Shown in pieces: positions 36,915 through 46,067 of a DNA stretch of 64,000 nucleotides. The stretch lies in NCBI GenBank assembly GCA_963706905.1, contig CAVPNY010000023.1, positions 124,001 to 188,000 of the forward strand. The letters run 5' to 3'. The notes below the pieces were generated by a model that searched no databases, was not told where the DNA came from, and saw only the letters and a program-made list of their open reading frames with translations. This DNA is from CAVPNY01 sp963706905 (GTDB lineage Bacteria; Chloroflexota; Anaerolineae; Anaerolineales; UBA4823). The translations under genes were made by a program, and so were the position numbers. Positions within the stretch are counted from its first letter, which is position 1. Every line of letters starts with the position of its first letter.

Positions 36915-38081
36915 CTACTCCAGCGGCCTCTCCAATGTCTTCAGGATTGTGTTGGGTGTACGCAAATGATAAACATGAACATCCAACCCTGCAAACTTAT
37001 CGCGAAATGAGCCCCTGGATACTTGGATTGTCCGGTTTTCATAGAGCACATCGACAGCAGTCACATTCATTGAAAAACCACTAAATTCTGCTCCAACTGG
37101 TTCAGGGGATAAGTTGGTTGCAAATAGATAATTTCCCTGCGGGCCTTTTTGCAGGATCTGGATCGAATCATAGATACCTCCATACGATATTGCCACATGA
37201 AGTGGTCCTGCAATCACCTTGGCCCTGGCAGATTGAAGAGCATTTGGTGACATTATGATCGGAGACAATTCATTCAATTCGGCGACAATCCTTTGCAGCC
37301 CGCTCCAAAGCTCTGACAATCGCACTCCATTCTGATAACAAAACCAATTCAGCCCTTTTGCCCCTGAAATCAGGGAAGTATATGCATCAAACCGCGCTTG
37401 ATGAGGAGTTGGGTAACCTCCAGGATGATCAAAGTCCCGGCTGTCGAAGAACGGGGGAACCCCCATGACCGGTTTAGTAGGACATACCTTCCTTGCGATA
37501 TCAATTCGGGTTTTGATGCAAGCTCGCGGCTCAGCATGATATTCGGGATAACAACCGATCAGGATAATATCAGCAACATCACACCATACTTCAAGATTTT
37601 GAGTGCCGCCGAAATAAAGTGCTGCAGGACGATTTTGCGGATCATATTGTTGAATGATCTCATACAACCTGGCCAGGTGGCTGTGATCAACACCTCGGAT
37701 ATCCGGCTCTTCGGGGAGATACCACATAACGAGAGAGTTGTACGCGGAAAGGGAAGTGACCCAATCTATCCAGAATTTATCGCCTGCTGCAAGGTAGTCT
37801 CGAGGCATATTCTGGCTTACTTTTAAGCCAAACTCTTCGGCTGTTTCCAGATATAACTTGGCTTCCGAAAGAGTTTGCGTATCGTGATAGATGTGAACCG
37901 TGTTAAACCCTGCAGCCTTGACATCACTAAAGCTTTCTAATGGAACAGTATAGAGACCAAGCAAGAAATATTTGAGCGGGGATTCAATATCGGGATAAGT
38001 TGGGCTTTCTTTGGCATGCACTTGACAGCTAAGTAGAATGCCGATTGCGAATAGGATGGTCAGATTGGATCGTAGGACCAT
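36915..38081 (-). CDS. Secreted TIM-barrel protein, possible polysaccharide-degrading enzyme
   Basis: 388 residues with a signal peptide (SNLTILFAIGILLSCQVHA). The fold signs are of a glycoside-hydrolase-type TIM barrel: FNTVHIYHD, WYLPEEPD (Glu-Glu pair at a strand end), DIILIGCYPEYHAEP, and a late GLNWFCYQNGVR strand. A C-terminal beta domain follows. The EE in LPEEPD is a candidate acid/base. I cannot assign a GH family. Such enzymes inside polymer operons often trim or release the polymer. ATG 38081 is 2 bases after the preceding stop. Confidence 0.65.
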   Translation of the reverse strand: MVLRSNLTILFAIGILLSCQVHAKESPTYPDIESPLKYFLLGLYTVPLESFSDVKAAGFNTVHIYHDTQTLSEAKLYLETAEEFGLKVSQNMPRDYLAAGDKFWIDWVTSLSAYNSLVMWYLPEEPDIRGVDHSHLARLYEIIQQYDPQNRPAALYFGGTQNLEVWCDVADIILIGCYPEYHAEPRACIKTRIDIARKVCPTKPVMGVPPFFDSRDFDHPGGYPTPHQARFDAYTSLISGAKGLNWFCYQNGVRLSELWSGLQRIVAELNELSPIIMSPNALQSARAKVIAGPLHVAISYGGIYDSIQILQKGPQGNYLFATNLSPEPVGAEFSGFSMNVTAVDVLYENRTIQVSRGSFRDKFAGLDVHVYHLRTPNTILKTLERPLE

Positions 38082-38082
38082 C

Positions 38083-39322
38083 TTATCTCTTCGCGAATTG
38101 ATTGAAATGCCCCATAATTTCATGGTCGACCATCTCCATAATGATGGCCCAACTGTAGCGTTGCTCTACAAATCTTCTTGCTTCTTCCCCCATGATTATT
38201 GCTTTTTGGCGGTTCCTCATCAATGTAATAATTGCGGTACTAAAATCCCTCGCATTATCAGCAATCATAAGTTGTCGGCCAGATTCAACTTCTAACCCTT
38301 GTGCACCAACTGATGTACTAACCACCGGAAGACCCATTGCCATCGCCTCCAGGGTCTTCAACTTAGTCCCACCACCCGTTCGCAAAGGTACCACAAATAC
38401 TTCAGCTTGTCGGTAATAATCACGCACGTCAGGAACGGTGCCCGTAACTGAAACTCCTTGCCTTTTAGCAAGGTTCTGAATTTCTAGAGGTGGATTTCTG
38501 CCAACAACCATGAATTGAACGTCCGGAATTTGCTGCAAGATCGCAGGAAACACGTTTATCACAAACCAACTTACTGCATCTTGATTTATGACTACATCTA
38601 AAGAACCACCAAAGACAAGCATCCGCGATGGATTCTTTAAGTATTGTTGTTCCTTGGGACAGAAATATTCAATGTCTACACCGTTCGGTGCTAAATAAAG
38701 ATTAGTATGGCTATTGGTATACCGGGCAGTCGTTTGAAGGTCTTCACTCGCAACACAGAGAATCATATCGAATCTGGGAAACCAGAGCTTCTGAACCTGC
38801 TTGGCTTTCACCGTTTCTATTGCCGCATAGGTTCTCCACAGAGGAATTGTATTGCATCTCACGAAACTCCTAAAATAGAGTTCGTCAACATTCTGTTGAT
38901 CGAGAATTAAAAATGGCCGACTACGTGTCGGCTGTTCTCCATTCGTAGTGAAGTATCGCTTGATATAAGGAGCCATATTTAGGGTATGGATCCATAAAGC
39001 ATCATAATGATTTCCATTAATTCAGATCTACTATCAATGCTTGGTACTGGTCATCCCAATATTTAGCCTGCCCGTACGAACACCCAGTTAAGCAAGATTT
39101 CAGAGCTGCTCGGGATCGGCTCTGCATAGGGAAATCGACCACATAGTCTTTCCATAAATGATTATCTTCCTCAATCAATCGTCCGTTTGGTTCCTGATCT
39201 CGGAGTGATACCAATGTCACTTCATGTTGTTGAGAGAAACAACTCGCCGATGCCAGAATCCGTCTTTTTGCTCCATTGTTCGCAGGAATCGGGTATGCCC
39301 CCGATAACATCAAAATACGCAT
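38083..39322 (-). CDS. Glycosyltransferase family 4 (one-base insertion)
   Basis: About 413 residues after removing one extra base near 39018. The N-terminal domain (ILMLSGAYPIPANNGAKRRI) starts at 39322 and breaks off after ALIVDLN. The rest continues as NHYDALWIHTLNMAPYIKRYF. The C-terminal GT-B domain is complete (LAPNGVDIEYFCP, MLVFGGSLD, VVGRNPP, VPLRTGGGTKLKTLEAMAMGLPVVST). The conserved E and the GGG loop bind the nucleotide sugar. It is adjacent to the polymerase gene, with only one base between them. Confidence 0.83.
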
Positions 39323-39323
39323 C

Positions 39324-40715
39324 TTAAACTAATCCTACCCCAGATCGTTTATAGGCTTCAATACTATCTCTTGAATTTGATGTGTAAACTTCTCTATCTG
39401 CTCTTGAGTGGGCCTGAATAATGACGAGGTTAGCAAGACCAAGCGTAAACCATCGTTGCAGATCGACCCAATTATAGGTAAAAATCCCATTCACGATATC
39501 ACAGAGAAGAACAAAGATTAGGCTGAGACTTAAAACTGACCAGAACTGAGGCAATCCAGGCTCTTTAGTTAATCGATTCAGCCCCCTTATTAGACTCCAC
39601 AAAACCAGGATCAAAGGGATAGTTCCCAGTAAACCCTGATCTACAATGAGTTGGCTCCAACCGAGAGTAAACTCACATACATCCGTGTGGTAAGAGAGAT
39701 TGTTAAGACCCACTCCTAGGATAGGATTTGATAACCAAACATTCATTGCGACCAGCATACACTCAGAGCGAACTCGATAGGAGGAGATTTCGGCCGTCTC
39801 TGAAGGGTTGATGATATTCAAAAAGAGATACTTAAATCTAAGAACAAGCGCTCCAAAGAAATCCATTCCAAAGAGGGAGAGAATGATTCCTCCCAATATA
39901 AGAAAAACCAACAGTATAGTAACCAGCTTGACTATCTTAGTGCGCGGAATCCGACCGGAGACAATCATCATAAAGATTACGGCCAAAATTGAAATGTAGG
40001 CTGCCTGGGAACCAGCGAGCATTAATGCGGAGGCGAAAACAAGGAGAACTGCCCAATTGAAAACCACCGATTTCGAAAGCAGGGCTTGCCCGTTGCCAGT
40101 GAGCAGGAATACTATTACGATAATTATCGGCCCCAGGAGAAAGGCGCCGAGATAGCTTGGCTCGCTAAAAAAACTTGAAACCTGCGAATAACCAAAAATA
40201 GTCCTATCCACTCCGCTTTGATAAGTTACAGACGGGTTTGTAAGAGGAAATATCGAAAAAGGCAGTTTGTACGCCAAAGCAAATACCTGGTAGATTGCAT
40301 ACAGCGATGACACCAAGGCAGCCAGTATCCATAACCTGAGGCCAGTTTTGATTTCTGATTTGTTGAAGGAGCTACTTGATATCACCAGAAAAAACGCAAT
40401 GGCAAGTAGTAACTGGACCGCTTTCGTTCCAAAATCGATAAATTGGGAATTTGACGCGTTGAACAGGTTCAGGACCGTCAATATGCCCATGACCAAAAAT
40501 AAAAATACAAACGGGTTGGTTGGGCTGGAACGTAATGGATAACGATTGGCAATAAAATATATGGAGAACATAATGATCAACGACCCGGCTGCCAGCCAAT
40601 CGATCCTGGCGAGACCGCGAGATCCAAGATTTAATAAAGATACACCATAGAATGGACTAGAGAGTATGTATAGGAAAAAAAACCACCGCATCAAGCTCTG
40701 TGCCCGATCCATCAT
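39324..40715 (-). CDS. O-antigen polymerase/ligase-like membrane protein (Wzy-type)
   Basis: 463 residues with about 11-12 membrane helices and a large extracellular loop near residues 310-350 (SYRVRSECMLVAMNVW...NPILGVGLNNL). The NPILGVGLNN loop is the typical Wzy_C motif. It should polymerise repeat units outside the membrane after flipping. Lower GC than the flanking regions, as is usual for polymerase genes. Confidence 0.82.
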   Translation of the reverse strand: MMDRAQSLMRWFFFLYILSSPFYGVSLLNLGSRGLARIDWLAAGSLIIMFSIYFIANRYPLRSSPTNPFVFLFLVMGILTVLNLFNASNSQFIDFGTKAVQLLLAIAFFLVISSSSFNKSEIKTGLRLWILAALVSSLYAIYQVFALAYKLPFSIFPLTNPSVTYQSGVDRTIFGYSQVSSFFSEPSYLGAFLLGPIIIVIVFLLTGNGQALLSKSVVFNWAVLLVFASALMLAGSQAAYISILAVIFMMIVSGRIPRTKIVKLVTILLVFLILGGIILSLFGMDFFGALVLRFKYLFLNIINPSETAEISSYRVRSECMLVAMNVWLSNPILGVGLNNLSYHTDVCEFTLGWSQLIVDQGLLGTIPLILVLWSLIRGLNRLTKEPGLPQFWSVLSLSLIFVLLCDIVNGIFTYNWVDLQRWFTLGLANLVIIQAHSRADREVYTSNSRDSIEAYKRSGVGLV

Positions 40716-40727
40716 GTCCAGCCTTTG

Positions 40728-42281
40728 TTACTCATTAAAATTGCGGATTTGCCGGTTAGAATCTTTGACTTGATCGATTAAACAATACTGAAGTGTGTGA
40801 AACGACTTTCTGAAAAACGCCTTGAATTTCACCCAATCTTCACGCCTTGTATTTCCGAACACTAACAGCGTGATCGAGAATCCGATAAAGTAAATGAATT
40901 TAACCAGGAAATCTTGTGGGAGCGCCAAACTGATCAAGATACCGCTAATCGTGCAAATAAAAGTCTTTCCATAGCTATGCCTGAATGCCATCGCCCAGGA
41001 GATATCCAGCCTTCGTTGAAGATACCATGGCAAGGTAATCATTGCACTCATTCCAACAACCACACCTATGCTTCCACCAATCAAACCAGAGACTGATAGA
41101 CCAACCATGAGGCCGAGAACAACACAGATCGCTGCCAAGGTGTTCATTACTGCCATCTGCCTGGGATATCCCATTCCTACCAGCATGTTAAATGGGATGA
41201 TACTCAAGGCAAAAATGAAATACCCAATGGAAGTAAATACCAGAATGGGCGCAGACGATAAAGCAAAACTAGGGTCTATCCAAATCGAGAGGATTTGATT
41301 GGCAAAAGTTCCCAGAAAAACCATCACTAGACCATCAATAAGCATGATCAACCTCATGCTTTGAAGAAAAATTTTCCTGAGTGTTGATAAATCTCCCATC
41401 GATTGGACCTCTGATGAGAGTGGAAATAAGAATGAGACAATTAGTGCTATACCCGTATGTACCTTGAAGGCTATTTGTGTCGGTACAGAATAATATGCGA
41501 CGCCTTCAGATCCTACTACCCACCCAACCATGACTTTATCCAGATTGTGGAGAAGCGTCGCCCCTAAATTGATAATCATCATATAAATTCCAAATGTGAA
41601 CATGACTCTTAAGAGTGCCCCATCCGGAAAACGAAGCAATCTAATCCCTGGGATAAGATAGCGAATTGCCAGAACAAAACATACGAGAGACACTAACGTA
41701 ATAATAATATGGCCCTGCATGAGTTCTACAACATGCCCACCACGCAAGACAATCACCAATTGAATCAGGACAAGAGCGAGGCCGTAAAAAATTTGAATCC
41801 CATTGTAGATATCGTACCGTTGAAATCCGCGAGGCACGGCAGAGAGTGCATCTCGCAATAGTATAAGGGCCAGCAAAACCCCTATCAGTCGAACTATCAG
41901 AGCAAGCTCATTAACACTTAATTCTGTATCATTGAAAAGTAATAAAGCAATTTCTGGAGCAAATATCAAGCACAGTAGCGTGATGCAACCACCCAATCCA
42001 ATGTAGATAGCCAGATTGCTTGAGATAATAAGCTCCAGCTTCTCCGGATTCCCGCGGGTATCAACTTCTGCGATATATTTGGTCGCTGCCGAGGTTAATC
42101 CGAGTTCTAAGAATCGAAGCACTCCAGCAAAAGAGAGCGCGATGATGTAAATGCCATAAGCCTGCTCGCCAAGACTGTGAACCAGAACAGGCACCACGAT
42201 TAGCCATGCGATGGCAGGTACCACCACACCGATCACATTGCTGATTAAATTGCGCCTAAGGAAGCGGATACCTGAAATCAT
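40728..42281 (-). CDS. Polysaccharide flippase (Wzx/MOP family)
   Basis: 517 residues with about 12-14 membrane helices. The N-terminus (FLRRNLISNVIGVVVPAIAWLIVVPVLV) and the LELGLTSAATKYIAE segment are typical of Wzx/RfbX proteins. It moves the undecaprenyl-linked unit across the membrane. ATG 42281 lies directly after the kinase gene stop at 42284, implying coupled expression. Confidence 0.87.
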   Translation of the reverse strand: MISGIRFLRRNLISNVIGVVVPAIAWLIVVPVLVHSLGEQAYGIYIIALSFAGVLRFLELGLTSAATKYIAEVDTRGNPEKLELIISSNLAIYIGLGGCITLLCLIFAPEIALLLFNDTELSVNELALIVRLIGVLLALILLRDALSAVPRGFQRYDIYNGIQIFYGLALVLIQLVIVLRGGHVVELMQGHIIITLVSLVCFVLAIRYLIPGIRLLRFPDGALLRVMFTFGIYMMIINLGATLLHNLDKVMVGWVVGSEGVAYYSVPTQIAFKVHTGIALIVSFLFPLSSEVQSMGDLSTLRKIFLQSMRLIMLIDGLVMVFLGTFANQILSIWIDPSFALSSAPILVFTSIGYFIFALSIIPFNMLVGMGYPRQMAVMNTLAAICVVLGLMVGLSVSGLIGGSIGVVVGMSAMITLPWYLQRRLDISWAMAFRHSYGKTFICTISGILISLALPQDFLVKFIYFIGFSITLLVFGNTRREDWVKFKAFFRKSFHTLQYCLIDQVKDSNRQIRNFNE

Positions 42282-42283
42282 GT

Positions 42284-44551
42284 CTAATGAACCGGATCGG
42301 TTTTATTGTCTTTCTCGCTTCTCGATGATCCGCCCGGTGACATGCGACGACCACCCCAATTAGGTAAACGTAGCTTTCCCCTATTAGGATTAGAACGACC
42401 TTGTGTGCTGTAATATTGATAGTAACCATACCCTTTGGAGGGCACTGCATTCAAAACGACGCCTAGCAGGTTAGCGCCTATCTGATGCAGGTTCGTTACC
42501 GCATGACGAGCAGCATTCTTATAAGTGTGTTCTGCTTCAATCACAAGTAAGACGCCATCCACCATTCGTGACAGAATTTCACCATCGGCAACCACCAGAA
42601 CAGGTGGACAATCTATCAACACCACATCCGCCTGTTCGCTGAGCTGCATCAGCAAGTCTTGTGTACGTTTGGATGTAAGCAATATTGTGGGGTTAACCTC
42701 GGGTGTATCTCCACTTGCCAGGATTGATAATCCTTTGATGGAGGTTGCTTGAACTTTGCCATCTAAGTTCCCTTCACTTAAATATCCAGCCAATCCATTA
42801 TGATTCTCGCCAAGTCTAAATAATTCTTGTAAGCGTGGCTTACGAATGTCCGCATCTACCGCAATTACCTTGAGCCCTGATTGGGCCATGACTGCTGCTA
42901 GATTTGCGACGATTAAGGATTTACCTTCTCCCTCTCCGGGGCTTGTCACCAGGATTGTTTTTAAGGGATTTATTCCTCTTAAGAAGTGGATTTTGGTGCT
43001 CAGGTTGTGGAAATCCTCCACAACAGGCGAACGAGGTTGGGAGACTACAACCAGCTCATCTTGTCTATTATCTAATTTACCAACCAGGCATAGCGTATCA
43101 AGACCAAGCACTGCGGTAACATCATCTTGCGTCTTTATCGTGGCTTCGCGTTGGTCAAACAAGAAGGCAAGCCCAATTGCTACCAAGGCGCCTGCCAAGC
43201 CCGCGATCAGGGCATTAAATAAGGTGCGTGGTTTCGATGGCTCAAGTGGGGGTTGAGCGGTCTCTATTAGGACTACATTTTCTTTTGACTGAACAGCAGA
43301 AAGCTGCATTTGATCAAAGCTCTGCAGGGCAGATGCATATGTGTCGCGATTTTCCGCTAATTGGCTTTCCAGGCGAGCTATTTCAGTCTCCGATTGAACG
43401 ACATTTGCCATCCTTGTTTCCAATTCCGTTTGAGTTGCTTCGATCCGAAGCGCCAACTCGTCGATTTGTGCGGTCAAATCCGCCAGACGGTCGCCATATA
43501 ATTCCTCTATTTGCGCTTGATTCTGACGAATAAAAGCATCACCAATCGCATTCGCGAGAAGTATCGCCCTGGATTTATCATTATCATCAACACTCAATCG
43601 AATCAATTGTGTATTCGGAATTGGCTTGACCTCAACCCTCCCAGCGAGCTTATCGGGGCTTTCCGCCAGACCTAATTGCCCAATCACTGCATCCAGTACG
43701 GACCTTCCTACAATCATCTCACTGTATGTAAGCGCCATTTCCTCACTGGCGAGTACATTTGAGTAATCAACCCCGCTCAAAGCTGGAGTTTGACCTACCA
43801 TTAATAATAAATTAGCTCTGTAGGGGAAACGCACTGGGGTATCCGGTATTTGAGCTGCTTCAATAATTTTGACATGATCCATTAGCTGATCCACTGTCAA
43901 CTGCAGAGAACGTTGTTCTTGCTGAAGAAGCCGATGATCATTCCGATATTCAGATAGAAGGCTTTCAAGACGCGAAATTTTTGCATCCTCCTCATACTTA
44001 ATTGCGGTATTGGAGCTCAACTGAGACTGGATATCTTCCATCAATGCTAATAATTCATTCCTCTTCCCTTGAATGCTCTCCAGTGAATGAGCGAATCGAT
44101 CTGATTGCATAAGTTGGATTTGTTCGATAAACACTTCAGACAGAGTATTGGCGATCATCGAAGCTTGAGATGGGTCACGATCCTCAGCGATAATTCGAAT
44201 AAGTTGAGTCTCGTAAATTAGCTCAATATCAATCCTATCTGCCAACTCTTCCGGAGTTACATTCAATCCTAAACGATTAATCGTCTCCCCAAGCAATGGC
44301 TGACCTTCAAGCATCTTGCTGTATGTTTGCGCTAAAAGCTCACTGGCAAGGACTGTGCTATAGTCATCAGCCCCAATCGTTGCAGGTTGCACTCGTACTA
44401 TCGATGCAGCGCGATAGACAGGAGTCATAAGGAGGCTGATCAATAGAGCAATCAAGGCACACAACAACGTGCATCCCATGATCAGCCACCACCAACGGCG
44501 GATTACGGCCAGGATCCAATGCAACTCCATTCCGCTTTGCTCGGTATTCAT
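42284..44551 (-). CDS. Chain-length determinant/BY-type tyrosine kinase with two Wzz regions
   Basis: 755 residues. An N-terminal helix (WWWLIMGCTLLCALIALLI) is followed by two similar Wzz-like periplasmic segments (YSTVLASELLAQTYSKML and YSNVLASEEMALTYSEMI), a Pro-rich second helix region (EPSKPRTLFNALIAGLAG), and a kinase domain. Walker A is SPGEGEGKS, Walker A' VIAVDADIRKPR, Walker B VLIDCPP. The C-terminus carries a Tyr cluster (YGYYQYY) for autophosphorylation. ATG 44551 follows GGAGGG; the upstream extension is unlikely. It controls polymer length and export together with the flippase and polymerase. First gene of the operon. Confidence 0.92.
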   Translation of the reverse strand: MNTEQSGMELHWILAVIRRWWWLIMGCTLLCALIALLISLLMTPVYRAASIVRVQPATIGADDYSTVLASELLAQTYSKMLEGQPLLGETINRLGLNVTPEELADRIDIELIYETQLIRIIAEDRDPSQASMIANTLSEVFIEQIQLMQSDRFAHSLESIQGKRNELLALMEDIQSQLSSNTAIKYEEDAKISRLESLLSEYRNDHRLLQQEQRSLQLTVDQLMDHVKIIEAAQIPDTPVRFPYRANLLLMVGQTPALSGVDYSNVLASEEMALTYSEMIVGRSVLDAVIGQLGLAESPDKLAGRVEVKPIPNTQLIRLSVDDNDKSRAILLANAIGDAFIRQNQAQIEELYGDRLADLTAQIDELALRIEATQTELETRMANVVQSETEIARLESQLAENRDTYASALQSFDQMQLSAVQSKENVVLIETAQPPLEPSKPRTLFNALIAGLAGALVAIGLAFLFDQREATIKTQDDVTAVLGLDTLCLVGKLDNRQDELVVVSQPRSPVVEDFHNLSTKIHFLRGINPLKTILVTSPGEGEGKSLIVANLAAVMAQSGLKVIAVDADIRKPRLQELFRLGENHNGLAGYLSEGNLDGKVQATSIKGLSILASGDTPEVNPTILLTSKRTQDLLMQLSEQADVVLIDCPPVLVVADGEILSRMVDGVLLVIEAEHTYKNAARHAVTNLHQIGANLLGVVLNAVPSKGYGYYQYYSTQGRSNPNRGKLRLPNWGGRRMSPGGSSRSEKDNKTDPVH

Positions 44552-44730
44552 TTGCCCTCCAGAGATTTCAAGTTCCGCGCTCCGCCCTTGCGACAACCCA
44601 AGAATGCCGACGAGAGTTGGTATAATTAACGCGCGCACAGGCTGCTGACCGCGCCCTATGTGCATTGCCTCGGTCAGTGGCAGCTGACCGGGGCTCTTTT
44701 CTGTTAGCCGTCTTCATCCAACTAATATGC

Positions 44731-44828
44731 AAAAACCGACCCCACCGGTCGGTTTCGCTATTTGCTCCTCGAAGATCCTGCTTGAGATAATTCAAGCCAG
44801 CGACCAAAACAGATCTTCGGCTCATCGC
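44731..44828 (-). ncRNA. Structured leader RNA with terminator, exopolysaccharide operon side
   Basis: Minus-strand RNA between the promoter and the kinase gene. From 5' to 3': GCGATGAG (44828-44821); an 8-bp outer helix CGAAGATC (44819-44812) with GATCTTCG (44777-44770); an internal-loop motif TGGTCGCT (44806-44799); an inner helix GCTTGA with TCAAGC (44797-44792, 44785-44780); the strand GGAGCAAA then TAGCGAAACC; and an 8-bp terminator stem AACCGACC (44754-44747) with GGTCGGTT (44741-44734), ending in TTTTT. The same order of elements occurs on the plus strand at 45084-45183. GGTCGC could pair with GCGAAACC, in competition with the terminator, so attenuation is likely. The class is not recognised. 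Confidence 0.75.
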
Positions 44829-44932
44829 CTCCAGTCTTACACTCCCCTTGCAGTGAAAGCTATAAAGAGGGACCTGTATTAAATTGTATATTATTGTCTA
44901 TAATTGATAGAGCCTTTTAGCTCAGTACATAG

Positions 44933-44960
44933 ATTATAGCATGAATCTATTTCGAGTCAA
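44933..44960 (-). promoter_or_regulatory. Strong promoter of the exopolysaccharide operon
   Basis: On the minus strand TTGACT (44960-44955), a 16-base spacer ending in TGC, then TATAAT (44938-44933): consensus -35 and extended -10. The predicted start is near 44926, giving a 375-base leader before the kinase ATG at 44551 that contains the structured RNA. The stretch 44552-44730 contains a second dyad (GGTCAG...CTGACC, about 44690-44672) but no gene. Confidence 0.82.
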
Positions 44961-45083
44961 TTTAATTGCGCGCACTTTCAAGGCCCGCAAAGCCAGTTGT
45001 TTTAATCCAGTAATAAAAACGTAACAAGTTTCCCAATTGTACGTTATTATAAGCAGAATCACCGACAATACTTTTTTGGGAAT

Positions 45084-45183
45084 GCGATGATCTGATGACC
45101 GATCTGGTCGCTTTGCTGTTCTCTTGGACAGCAAGGTCATCGGGGAGCAAAATGGCGAAACCGGCCCTTACGCCGGTTTTTTT
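45084..45183 (+). ncRNA. Structured leader RNA with terminator, sortase-locus side
   Basis: Plus-strand counterpart of the RNA at 44731-44828. GCGATGA (45084-45090); outer helix GATGACC (45094-45100) with GGTCATC (45135-45141); internal loop TGGTCGCT (45105-45112); inner helix TTGCTGT (45113-45119) with ACAGCAA (45128-45134); GGGGAGCAAAATGGCGAAACC (45142-45162 region); terminator AACCGGC (45159-45165) with GCCGGTT (45172-45178) and seven T. Stem bases differ between the copies but pairing is kept, while loop motifs are the same, which is the sign of a conserved RNA structure. It ends 71 bases before the next gene. Confidence 0.75.
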
Positions 45184-45254
45184 GTTCTTGGGTGTTGGGA
45201 TGAACCGTTTGGCGCTGACAGCCAGTCAGCAATCTGGGTGACGGGGAGGGTTAG

Positions 45255-46067
45255 ATGAATCGATCATACGGGGTATTGCTTGGCAGGCTTTCTGGATTAA
45301 GCGTAATTCTAGGAAGCGCCTGCCTTGTTATTGCTATGTTACTGAGCACTGCCGGCTCCCCAGCCAGCGCAGCGGACGCATTAGACGAAGCCTCTCCGGT
45401 CCAAGAAGAGTCTACGTCGCCTGTCCCCGTTTGCACCAGGCCCTGGCGCACCCCTACCACCACACCGGTGCCCCCGGATACAGACACACCCACGCCCACC
45501 GAGGCCCCGCCTACTTCCACCCTGACCGAAGTTCCCCCCTCCGAGACGCCCACTCAAACCGACACGCTCACCCCGCCCACGGAGACACTCACCCCGACTG
45601 CCACGCCAACCGAGATTGTCATCCCGCCCACATCCACTGCCACACCAACCGGACAGCCACCGACTGATACGGCCACTCCCACCAGCACCTCTCTGCCGCC
45701 TTCACAGACGCCTACCCCTACACCAACGAATATACCGGAGCAGCCTTCGGTGACACCGACCGCAACTCGTACTGGAAAACCACCGGTAAAATCCCCGACA
45801 CCAACCAGCATAGTTCCTGCCACACCGACCGAGATTCACATCGTGATCCGACCCCCAGCCGGGACGCTACCGCCCCCCACGCCGCCATCCGATTTCGTCT
45901 ACCCGCCCATTATCGTTCCCGTCACCGGTGCTGAAATGACCTCCGCGACCGCCTCTGCTCGTTTCATCCCCATCTTCCTCAATCTGGGGATCGGCTTGGT
46001 TGGGATTGGCCTGGTCACCAGCGGTTTAGCGCGGCGGCTCTGGCGTGAGGATGATCCACAGGAATGA
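45255..46067 (+). CDS. Secreted Thr/Pro-rich surface protein with sortase-like sorting signal
   Basis: 270 residues. A signal peptide (LSVILGSACLVIAMLLSTAGSPASA) is followed by about 140 residues of Thr/Pro/Ser-rich stalk (PTPTE, TPTAT-type repeats) with no globular domain. The C-terminus has VPVTGAE, a membrane helix (IFLNLGIGLVGIGLVTSGL) and a charged tail RRLWRED. This is the tripartite layout of a sortase substrate, with VPVTG in place of LPXTG. GGGAGGG precedes ATG 45255. Its stop overlaps the start of the sortase gene, supporting an enzyme/substrate pair. Confidence 0.78.
   Translation: MNRSYGVLLGRLSGLSVILGSACLVIAMLLSTAGSPASAADALDEASPVQEESTSPVPVCTRPWRTPTTTPVPPDTDTPTPTEAPPTSTLTEVPPSETPTQTDTLTPPTETLTPTATPTEIVIPPTSTATPTGQPPTDTATPTSTSLPPSQTPTPTPTNIPEQPSVTPTATRTGKPPVKSPTPTSIVPATPTEIHIVIRPPAGTLPPPTPPSDFVYPPIIVPVTGAEMTSATASARFIPIFLNLGIGLVGIGLVTSGLARRLWREDDPQE

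Noticed and set aside
44568..44825. Possible 85-codon gene on the minus strand in the leader
   Set aside because: It spans the terminator hairpin and the second dyad of the leader; Arg/Ser-rich random-like sequence with no ribosome site.
44731..45183. Identification of the paired leader RNA as a known class I c-di-GMP (GEMM) riboswitch
   Set aside because: GGAGCAAA resembles part of that motif, but the tetraloop-receptor and the other conserved strands were not found, so no class is assigned.
45554..45823. Gly/Val-rich open frame on the minus strand within the stalk protein gene
   Set aside because: It is the reverse complement of the Thr/Pro repeats, which naturally yields a Gly/Val-rich frame.
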